From contig CAVKOU010000009.1 of assembly GCA_963658085.1 (NCBI GenBank), forward strand, positions 1-64,000: a stretch of 64,000 bases of DNA. Reading direction: 5' to 3'. The translations under genes were made by a program, and so were the position numbers. Positions within the stretch are counted from its first letter, which is position 1; every line of letters starts with the position of its first letter. The notes beneath the pieces were generated by a model. It was not told the DNA's origin and searched no databases. It saw nothing but the letters and a program-made list of their open reading frames with translations. Positions 41,116-48,104 of this stretch are shown here, one piece after another. The stretch comes from CAKRJP01 sp963658085 (GTDB taxonomy: Bacteria; Bacillota; Clostridia; Lachnospirales; Lachnospiraceae).

Positions 41116-41689
41116 CGGTAGTGGAAAATCGGAGTATGGAGAGAATTGGCTGACAGGTAAATTAAAAAGTGACGGAAATTACCCTTCAAAGAAGGAGCCG
41201 TATCTTTATATAGCTACCATGGAGCCTTTTGGAGAGGAAGCAAAAAGCCGAATAGAGAGGCATCGAAGGATGCGAAAAACCAAAGGATTTCTTACCATCG
41301 AGTGCTATCGGAATCTGAAGGAACTGAATGTCTTAAAGGAGTTAAATCAGGACATTAGTGGAATCCTCTTAGAGTGTATGTCAAATCTTGTGGCTAATGA
41401 ACTTTATTTGCCGGATGGTTCTATGAAAAAAGAAGAACAGGTAATAGAAGCAGTCTTAGCGGGTGTAGAGAATTTAAAGAGTCAGACGAACCGACTCCTG
41501 ATTGTTACTAATGAAGTGACCTCCGATGGTATTTATTATCCCATGGAAACCAGAATCTACCAACAGGTGTTGGGAAGAATCAATCAGCGTTTGGCTGAAG
41601 GGGCAGATTTCGTAACAGAAGTGGTATATGGAATCCCTGTAAGGATCAAACCAGATACAGGTTCCAAGATTACATCCATAGATCGTTAA
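41090..41689 (+). CDS. cobU: Adenosylcobinamide kinase / guanylyltransferase
   Basis: A 199-aa bifunctional enzyme that phosphorylates adenosylcobinamide and then adds GMP. The P-loop GGSGSGKSEY and the RIERHRRMRKTKGFLTIE segment (with the histidine expected to carry GMP) are intact; ILLECMSNLVANELY and LLIVTNEVTSDGIYYP follow. GAGGA inside cobT (41077-41081) favours ATG 41090, so the gene overlaps cobT by 26 bases in another frame. Confidence 0.92.
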   Translation: MLHLVTGGSGSGKSEYGENWLTGKLKSDGNYPSKKEPYLYIATMEPFGEEAKSRIERHRRMRKTKGFLTIECYRNLKELNVLKELNQDISGILLECMSNLVANELYLPDGSMKKEEQVIEAVLAGVENLKSQTNRLLIVTNEVTSDGIYYPMETRIYQQVLGRINQRLAEGADFVTEVVYGIPVRIKPDTGSKITSIDR

Positions 41690-41736
41690 ATATAGAAGTG
41701 AAAAAGCTTCAGTAAAATAAATAAGTGGTAAGCGAA

Positions 41737-42522
41737 ATGATTAATAGATGGTGGAATAGTTTTAAAATATCTTTTTCAATGTACAGCAGAATTCCTATGC
41801 CAAGAGCAGATTGGAGTAAGGAAAATATGTCTCATGCTATGTGTTTCTTTCCTTTGATAGGAGTGGTCATTGGTGGCGTAATGTTGTTTGGGTATCATAT
41901 GCAAGAAGTGTTAGACCTTTATAGCTGTAGTCTTTCTAAGTGGTTTTGGACGGCAATTTTTGTTTTGATTCCATTTTTGATTACCGGTGGGATTCATATG
42001 GATGGATTCTTAGATACCATGGATGCCCTCAGTTCCTATCAGCCAAAGGAGCGGAGATTGGAGATTTTAAAGGATCCACATACGGGAGCCTTTGCAATTA
42101 TATCCTGTGGACTGTATTTGGTGGCGGAAGTTGGAATTTATTCTTCTGTCAATGAAAAATCCATTCTACTTATTTCCTTGAGCTTTATATTATCTAGGGC
42201 CTTATCGGGGGTATCTGTTCTTAGATTTCCTCAGGCAAGGAAAGCGGGAGATGGCTTAGTAGCTACCTTCTCGGAAAATGCAAAACGTAACGTGGATTTT
42301 GTTTTTTTGCTAGGTTATATAATCGTAGTAAGTATCTTTCTTGCAATTTTAGGAGGAATTTCCGGGGCTGCAGTGGTGATTACTGCTTTGCTTGTATTTG
42401 TTTATTATCATCATATGACATTGGAAAAATTTGGAGGCATCACCGGAGATTTGGCAGGATATTTTCTTCAGCTGGTGGAACTGCTTATGGCTTTAGTGGC
42501 TGTGATCTTTACATCGTGGTAA
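41737..42522 (+). CDS. cobS: Adenosylcobinamide-GDP ribazoletransferase (cobalamin synthase)
   Basis: A 261-aa membrane enzyme joining adenosylcobinamide-GDP to alpha-ribazole (phosphate). It has FSMYSRIPMPRADWSKENMSHAMCFFPLIGVVIG at the start, the metal-binding motif GGIHMDGFLDTMDALSSYQPKERRLEILKDPHTGAFA, and several membrane segments, with KFGGITGDLAGYFLQLVEL near the end. A GTG four codons earlier has no ribosome site; the ATG at 41737 has only a weak one (GGTAAG). A 34-bp tandem repeat follows. Confidence 0.92.
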   Translation: MINRWWNSFKISFSMYSRIPMPRADWSKENMSHAMCFFPLIGVVIGGVMLFGYHMQEVLDLYSCSLSKWFWTAIFVLIPFLITGGIHMDGFLDTMDALSSYQPKERRLEILKDPHTGAFAIISCGLYLVAEVGIYSSVNEKSILLISLSFILSRALSGVSVLRFPQARKAGDGLVATFSENAKRNVDFVFLLGYIIVVSIFLAILGGISGAAVVITALLVFVYYHHMTLEKFGGITGDLAGYFLQLVELLMALVAVIFTSW

Positions 42523-42540
42523 TCAGAGAGATAGAAAATT

Positions 42541-42650
42541 GTTATCGGCAGCCTGGAAAGTAGAGAACTGAATTATGATCGGCAGCCTGGAAAGTAGAAA
42601 ACTGAATTATGATCGGCGGCCTGGAAAGTAAAGAGCCGAATCATGATCGG
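42541..42650 (+). repeat. Three tandem 34-bp repeats between cobS and the cobU-like gene
   Basis: Units at 42541-42574, 42575-42608 and 42609-42642 share ATCGGC(A/G)GCCTGGAAAGTA and are contiguous, and the first eight bases of a fourth follow. The units contain stops in the forward frames, so they are non-coding, and there are no spacers, so this is not a CRISPR array. The repeat fills the intergenic gap of an operon. Confidence 0.88.
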
Positions 42651-42667
42651 TTAAGAGGATAAAATAT

Positions 42668-43108
42668 ATGAAGATGGTTATTGGAGGCGCTTATCAGGGG
42701 AAACTTCGTTGGACAAAGACACATATTGTGGAAAACGATAGGGATATTCAGGAAAATAAAAACGAAGAATCTAAGCAGTGGATTGACGGAGAAACCTGTG
42801 GGGTGGAAGAAATTTATCACTGCATAGGAATCTATCATTTTCACAGATATATCGCCAGATTTTTAAATTCGACGACAAAGAATTCTTTATCTGGTTTAGA
42901 GAAGTCTTCCGAGAATTTCGCAAAGGAGCTTTATAAAAAAAATCAGGAACTTATCATTGTGACGGAGGAAATTGGTTATGGTATCGTCCCTTTAGATCCG
43001 AAGGAGAGATCCTATAGAGAACAAGTGGGACGTGTTTGTACAGCCTTGGCGAAAGAGTCTGAAGAAGTATATCGCGTGATCTGTGGAATCGGAACCCGGA
43101 TTAAATAA
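42668..43108 (+). CDS. Second, degenerate CobU-like protein
   Basis: A 146-aa protein related to adenosylcobinamide kinase. It begins MKMVIGGAYQGKLRW, a P-loop-like segment where the residue after GK is Leu instead of Ser/Thr, and ends with the CobU-like region IIVTEEIGYGIVPLDPKERSYREQVGRVCTALAKESEEVYRVICGIGTRIK. The middle, including the guanylyl-accepting histidine region, is shorter and replaced by other sequence. It may have lost kinase activity or act as a partner of the full-length CobU upstream. Its purine-rich leader AAGAGGATAAA provides the ribosome site. Confidence 0.75.
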   Translation: MKMVIGGAYQGKLRWTKTHIVENDRDIQENKNEESKQWIDGETCGVEEIYHCIGIYHFHRYIARFLNSTTKNSLSGLEKSSENFAKELYKKNQELIIVTEEIGYGIVPLDPKERSYREQVGRVCTALAKESEEVYRVICGIGTRIK

Positions 43109-43141
43109 TATAGGAAATGCTAAATGATAAGGAATTGATTT

Positions 43142-43828
43142 ATGAAGATGCATATTTTTCTTATCCGTCATGGTTTGACGGCAGGAAATCTGAAAAAAAG
43201 ATATATTGGTCGCACCGATGAAGTACTCTGTGAAGAAGGGAAAAATAAACTTTTAAATCCTAATAGAAACTATCCGATATCTCAGAAGGTTTTTGCCAGT
43301 CCTATGAAACGATGCCTGGAGACTGCAGAACTTATTTATCCCGAACAGGAACTTTCGGTTCTTGCAGATTTTAGGGAGTGTGATTTTGGAATTTTCGAAG
43401 GGAAGAATTATCTGGAACTTTCGGACTGCGTGGCTTATCGACAGTGGGTGGATAGCGGCGGAACCTTGCCTTTTCCTCAGGGAGAGAGCAGGGAGAAATT
43501 TCAAAAAAGGAGTATTCATTGTTTTGAAGATATGGTAAAACAGTGCTTGGACTTACAGGTTTCTAAAGTAGCAGCCATTGTCCATGGGGGAACCATTATG
43601 AGTATTATGGAACGTTATGGATATCCTAAGGGAAATTATTATGATTATCAAATAGAAAATGGAGAAGGTTATGAACTGGTTTTGGAGGCCTATGTTGCCA
43701 ATAATGGCAGGATTTGCATTGGACCTGATGTTGGGGGATCCCGGATGGATGTATCATCCGGTAAGAATCATCGGTGCTCTGATTTCCTGGATGGAAAAAA
43801 TTATCAGAGGCTGTTTGCCGAAAAATAA
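43142..43828 (+). CDS. cobC: Histidine phosphatase, probable alpha-ribazole phosphatase
   Basis: A 228-aa member of the histidine phosphatase superfamily. The phosphoacceptor motif is LIRHGLTAGN, followed by SPMKRCLETAEL, FRECDFGIFEGKNYLEL and the second histidine in IVHGGTIMSIME. In this operon it probably removes phosphate from alpha-ribazole phosphate. The fold should end near residue 185; the last ~48 residues run in another frame over the start of cbiB and have no obvious family match. It is 33 bases after the CobU-like gene. Confidence 0.82.
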   Translation: MKMHIFLIRHGLTAGNLKKRYIGRTDEVLCEEGKNKLLNPNRNYPISQKVFASPMKRCLETAELIYPEQELSVLADFRECDFGIFEGKNYLELSDCVAYRQWVDSGGTLPFPQGESREKFQKRSIHCFEDMVKQCLDLQVSKVAAIVHGGTIMSIMERYGYPKGNYYDYQIENGEGYELVLEAYVANNGRICIGPDVGGSRMDVSSGKNHRCSDFLDGKNYQRLFAEK

Positions 43829-44645
43829 AATAGGACAACGACTCGGAGGGGCTATTTTGGTAGCGGTGGTGCTAGGAGTTAGTACGGCAGTACCTTATGG
43901 AATCTTAAAGATCTGCTATAGCCTTCATTTCGTCTTCGGTCTTTTGTTGGAAAGCTTCATGTGCTATCAAATTTTAGCTACCAAGTCCTTGAAGGATGAA
44001 AGCGATAAGGTATATATTGCCCTAAAGGAAAGCCTGGATGCAGGAAGAAAGGCAGTTTCCATGATCGTAGGGCGAGATACCGAGAGCCTTAGTGAAACCG
44101 GTGTGGTGAAAGCCTGTATAGAAACTGTGGCGGAAAACACTTCCGATGGCATTATAGCACCGCTTTTTTATATGATGATCGGTGGAGCTACTTTGGGATG
44201 GAGCTATAAAGCGATAAATACCATGGATTCTATGGTCGGATACAAAAATGAATCGTATAAATATTTTGGAACCGTTGCTGCAAAATTTGATGACGTAGTA
44301 AATTTTATTCCTGCCAGACTGGCAGCTATTTTTATGATCCTGTCCAGTGGGCTCTTAGGTTTTGATATGAAAAATGCAATCAAGATTTATATAAGAGATC
44401 GAAGAAATCATAAAAGTCCCAATGCAGCGCAGACGGAGGCTGTTATGGCGGGAGCCCTGGAAGTACAGCTTGCAGGAAATGCCTGGTATTTCGGGGAACT
44501 TTATCACAAACCAACGATTGGAGACCCTATACGAGATATTGAACTTCAGGATATCCGAAGATCACATAAGTTGCTGTATGGAACATGTATCCTGGCTTTG
44601 ATCATTATGTGGATAATTAAACTTTTTATCATTAAAAATGTTTAA
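43671..44645 (+). CDS. cbiB: Adenosylcobinamide-phosphate synthase
   Basis: A 324-aa membrane protein attaching aminopropanol phosphate (or ethanolamine phosphate) to cobyric acid. It shows ALDLMLGDPGWMYHPVRIIGALI at the start, GRDTESLSETGVVKACIETVAENTSDGIIAPLFYMMIGGA, YKAINTMDSMVGYKNE and the end motif SPNAAQTEAVMAGALEVQLAG. GGAGAAGG at 43661-43668 fixes the ATG at 43671, so its first 158 bases lie inside cobC. The N-terminal hydrophobic segment would be lost with a later start, which supports the overlap being real. Confidence 0.92.
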   Translation: MNWFWRPMLPIMAGFALDLMLGDPGWMYHPVRIIGALISWMEKIIRGCLPKNKIGQRLGGAILVAVVLGVSTAVPYGILKICYSLHFVFGLLLESFMCYQILATKSLKDESDKVYIALKESLDAGRKAVSMIVGRDTESLSETGVVKACIETVAENTSDGIIAPLFYMMIGGATLGWSYKAINTMDSMVGYKNESYKYFGTVAAKFDDVVNFIPARLAAIFMILSSGLLGFDMKNAIKIYIRDRRNHKSPNAAQTEAVMAGALEVQLAGNAWYFGELYHKPTIGDPIRDIELQDIRRSHKLLYGTCILALIIMWIIKLFIIKNV

Positions 44646-44732
44646 AATTCTTTCTATAGAAATAAAAGATAGAGAAATAAATAGAAAGAGAAATAAAAAG
44701 TAAAATAAAAAGTAAAAATGGAGGAAGGACCC

Positions 44733-45842
44733 TTGGATAAAAAACATTTAAACCCAGAAGATGGATCCATGCCCCTTCACGGTGGGGATATTTACAGGCA
44801 TCCGGTGGAAATGGATTTTTCTGTAAATACCAATCCTTTAGGACCACCGGAATCTATGGTCCGAGCTTTGCGGGATCATTGTCTGGATATCGTGCATTAT
44901 CCGGATCCTGCCTGTGAAAAGCTAAGGAAGGCTATTGCTTCCTATGAAGGAGTAAACACAGAACATATCATCTGTGGAAATGGTGCAGCAGAATTGATTT
45001 ACAGTCTGGTGCAGACCATAAGACCAAAGAAGGCTCTTCTTGTGGAACCGGCTTTTTCCGAATACGAGAGATCATTAAAAGTTGCAGGGACAAGCTGTCG
45101 ATATTATATATGTAAAAGGGAGAATAATTTCCGGGTAAAGGAGGATCTTTTGGAATATATCACTTCGGACCTTGAAATGATATTCTTGTGCAATCCGGGA
45201 AATCCTATCGGGGAAGTGATAGAAAGAGAGCTTTTAAAAAAGGTCTTGGACCAGGCGAAAACATATGAGATACCGGTACTTTTGGATGAATGTTTCCTGG
45301 ATTTTCTGGAAGATCATAGATGCTATGAAATGCTGTCGTATTATAGAGAGTATCCGAATGTCTTTGTGCTCAAAGCTTTCACAAAGACATTTGCCATGCC
45401 GGGACTGCGGTTGGGCTATGGAATTTGCTGCAAAAAGGAATTGTTACAGCAAATGGAGGAAGGGCTTCCTACCTGGCATGTTTCTTTGTTGGCCCAGGTT
45501 TGCGGAGTAGAAGTCCTAAAAGACGCTGATAACTATTTGAAAGAAACGAAAGAATATCTAAAGCGAGAGAAAAATATTGTAATTCACGCCTTAGAAGAAT
45601 TGGGATTTCATGTCTATGGTTCAAAAGCTAATTATATTTTCTTCTCCATTGGGAAAGATGAAAACGAGAGTTTTCGTGATTTGTATGAACAAGCATTAAC
45701 AGACAAAATTTTGATAAGAGACTGTAGCAATTACCCTGGGCTTTCGAAAGGAGATTACCGAATCGCTATTAAGTCCGGTGCTGAAAATCATAGATTGATT
45801 AGGTGGCTCAGAAATAAGAGAGAAGGTGAATTTAATGGCTAA
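44733..45842 (+). CDS. cobD: CobD-type threonine-phosphate decarboxylase / aminotransferase-fold enzyme
   Basis: A 369-aa fold-type I PLP enzyme. It has HGGDIYRHPVEMDFSVNTNPLGPP near the start, ICGNGAAELIYSLV, FLCNPGNPIGEV, VLLDECFLDFLED and the PLP lysine in KAFTKTFAMPGLRLGYG. In this context it should decarboxylate L-threonine phosphate to the aminopropanol phosphate used by CbiB; histidinol-phosphate aminotransferase is the close relative. Start is TTG: GGAGG at 44720-44724 is eight bases before 44733, while the ATG at 44718 has only A-rich sequence upstream. The 72-base gap before it is AT-rich. Confidence 0.88.
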   Translation: MDKKHLNPEDGSMPLHGGDIYRHPVEMDFSVNTNPLGPPESMVRALRDHCLDIVHYPDPACEKLRKAIASYEGVNTEHIICGNGAAELIYSLVQTIRPKKALLVEPAFSEYERSLKVAGTSCRYYICKRENNFRVKEDLLEYITSDLEMIFLCNPGNPIGEVIERELLKKVLDQAKTYEIPVLLDECFLDFLEDHRCYEMLSYYREYPNVFVLKAFTKTFAMPGLRLGYGICCKKELLQQMEEGLPTWHVSLLAQVCGVEVLKDADNYLKETKEYLKREKNIVIHALEELGFHVYGSKANYIFFSIGKDENESFRDLYEQALTDKILIRDCSNYPGLSKGDYRIAIKSGAENHRLIRWLRNKREGEFNG

Positions 45843-47346
45843 GAAAATCATGATCCAGGGCACTATGTCCAACGCAGGAAAAAGTTTAATCTGTGCGGGA
45901 CTGTGTAGAATCTTTCATCAGGATGGCTACAAGGTGGTACCTTTTAAATCTCAGAATATGGCATTAAATTCCTTTATCACACAGGAGGGATTGGAAATGG
46001 GAAGGGCTCAAGTAGTGCAAGCGGAAGCGGCAGGCATCACTCCTTCGGTAGCCATGAATCCGATCCTATTAAAGCCAACCAACGATGTGGGTTCCCAGGT
46101 AATCGTAAACGGGGAAGTCCTGGGAAATATGAAGGCGAAAGATTATTTTGCTTATAAAAAGAAACTAATTCCTGACATTATGAAGGCTTTTCATTCATTG
46201 GAGGAAGAATTTGACATTATTGTCATAGAAGGTGCAGGAAGTCCTGCAGAAATCAATTTAAAAAGTGACGATATTGTAAATATGGGACTGGCAAAACTTG
46301 TGGATGCGCCGGTGCTGTTGGTGGGAGACATTGATAGAGGTGGAGTTTTTGCGCAGCTTCTAGGAACTATGATGCTTTTAGAAGAAGAGGAAAAAGAAAG
46401 AGTCAAGGGTCTTATTATAAATAAATTTCGAGGAGATAAGACCATATTAGATCTGGGAATCCAGATGTTAGAAGACAGAGCGAAAGTCCCCGTAGTGGGA
46501 GTGGCTCCATATCTTCAGGTGGAGATCGAAGATGAGGACAGTCTGACAGAACGGTTTGATAAAACTTCGCAAGATGGTTGGATAGATGTGGCAGTTATCC
46601 GTTTTCCAAGAATTTCTAATTTTACAGATTTTCAAGTACTGGAAAATACAAAGGGATTTAATCTTCACTATGTATCAAAGGCAAAGGATTTAAAACATCC
46701 GGACCTCATTATTTTGCCGGGAACAAAAAATACCATAGAGGATCTTCTGTGGATGCGGCAGAATGGACTAGAAGCTGCGATACTAAAAGAGGCTGCAAAG
46801 GGAACCGTGATCTTTGGAATCTGCGGAGGATACCAAATGTTGGGAGAATCCCTGGAGGATCCTATGAAAATGGAATCCTTAGCGGGAGAAAAGATCTCAG
46901 GCATGAAACTACTCCCGATGAAGACTCGGTTTCAGGGAGAAAAGAGAAGAACAAGAGTCACCGGAAAGTTTCTTGACTTGGAGGGGGATTTAAAAGACCT
47001 ACATGGAGTCACCTTTGAAGGTTATGAAATTCACATGGGAGAGAGTACAGAGAATGACTTAGATGCCATGGCAGAGATTACCGACGAAATTTCGAAAAGG
47101 ACATCTTTAGACGGAAGAAATCAGGGAAATGTCTATGGAACTTATATCCATGGAATCTTTGATTCCGAGGAAGTGAACTTAAGACTACTTTCCATTTTAA
47201 CAAAGAAAAATGGACTGGAAGGAATTGCTTCCTTAGAAGAGTGTAGTATGGATTATAAAGCTTTTAAGGAAAGTCAATATGATTTGCTGGCAAAAGAGCT
47301 TCGGAAACATCTGGATATGGATTTGATCTATAAAATCTTAAAGTAG
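45835..47346 (+). CDS. cbiP: Cobyric acid synthase
   Basis: A 503-aa glutamine-dependent amidase that amidates positions b, d, e and g. It begins IMIQGTMSNAGKSLICAGLCRIF and has FKSQNMALNSFIT, EMGRAQVVQAEAAG, NPILLKPTNDVGSQVIVNG and VIEGAGSPAEINL. The C-terminal glutaminase has Cys in GICGGYQMLG and His in GTYIHGIFDS. AGAAGGTGA gives good spacing to the ATG at 45835, not the GTG nine bases earlier. It overlaps the end of cobD by 8 bases. Confidence 0.94.
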   Translation: MAKKIMIQGTMSNAGKSLICAGLCRIFHQDGYKVVPFKSQNMALNSFITQEGLEMGRAQVVQAEAAGITPSVAMNPILLKPTNDVGSQVIVNGEVLGNMKAKDYFAYKKKLIPDIMKAFHSLEEEFDIIVIEGAGSPAEINLKSDDIVNMGLAKLVDAPVLLVGDIDRGGVFAQLLGTMMLLEEEEKERVKGLIINKFRGDKTILDLGIQMLEDRAKVPVVGVAPYLQVEIEDEDSLTERFDKTSQDGWIDVAVIRFPRISNFTDFQVLENTKGFNLHYVSKAKDLKHPDLIILPGTKNTIEDLLWMRQNGLEAAILKEAAKGTVIFGICGGYQMLGESLEDPMKMESLAGEKISGMKLLPMKTRFQGEKRRTRVTGKFLDLEGDLKDLHGVTFEGYEIHMGESTENDLDAMAEITDEISKRTSLDGRNQGNVYGTYIHGIFDSEEVNLRLLSILTKKNGLEGIASLEECSMDYKAFKESQYDLLAKELRKHLDMDLIYKILK

Positions 47347-47411
47347 AATGTTCCATAAATATTCTTTAGAACTGTATAGGAAAGGAAATGAGAATGTGTG
47401 AGGATGTGATA

Positions 47412-48053
47412 ATGAATGAGAAATTGCATTTTGAACATGTGCTTCCTGCGGATATTGAGAAGAGAAGCTTTGAAATTATCGGGCAGGAGTTAGAGGAGAT
47501 GGGAATTGTGCTTCCCGAGAAAGAGGCTTCCATTACCATGCGGTGTATTCATACCAGCGCAGATTTTGATTATGCAAAGAATTTGGTATTTTCTGATGGA
47601 GCCATTGACAGAGCTAGGGAGGCTATCAGAAATGGAGCGTCTATCCTTACAGATACCAACATGGCTCGTTCAGGGATCAATAAGAAGCGGTTGGAATCTT
47701 TTGGTGGACAGGTTTATTGCTTTATGGCAGATGAGGATGTGTCAAAAAGGGCCAAGGAAAATGGAACAACCAGAGCGGTGGCCAGCATGGAGAAGGCCTG
47801 TGAATTAAAAGAACCTTTGATCATTGCTATCGGAAATGCCCCTACAGCCTTAATCCATTTATATGAACTTGTGGAGGCAGGAAGGATTCTCCCGGAACTT
47901 ATTATTGGGGCGCCGGTAGGATTTGTGAATGTGGAACCGGCCAAGGAGCTTATCTTATCTCAAAATAAGGTTCCAACCATAGTGGCGAGGGGTCGAAAAG
48001 GTGGAAGTAATATTGCAGCCTGTATTTGCAATGCGCTACTTTATAGCCTATAA
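47412..48053 (+). CDS. cbiC: Cobalt-precorrin-8 methylmutase
   Basis: A 213-aa isomerase moving the methyl group from C11 to C12. It shows VLPADIEKRSFEIIGQEL, CIHTSADFDYAKNLVFSDGAI, ILTDTNMARSGINKKRL, IAIGNAPTALIHLYELVE and PVGFVNVEPAKELIL. Two starts are possible: ATG 47388 and ATG 47412. GTGAGGA at 47398-47404 is well placed for 47412, and the extra N-terminal residues of the longer form are not typical of the family. Last corrin gene of the operon; no terminator separates it from the next gene. Confidence 0.92.
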   Translation: MNEKLHFEHVLPADIEKRSFEIIGQELEEMGIVLPEKEASITMRCIHTSADFDYAKNLVFSDGAIDRAREAIRNGASILTDTNMARSGINKKRLESFGGQVYCFMADEDVSKRAKENGTTRAVASMEKACELKEPLIIAIGNAPTALIHLYELVEAGRILPELIIGAPVGFVNVEPAKELILSQNKVPTIVARGRKGGSNIAACICNALLYSL

Positions 48054-48104
48054 TAATGGGCAAGTGAATGTCCAAAAGGGAAGAGATAAAGGAGGATATT
48101 ATCC

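Noticed and set aside
42541..42650. Possible CRISPR array between cobS and the cobU-like gene
   Set aside because: The 34-bp units abut directly, have no spacers, and no cas genes are nearby.
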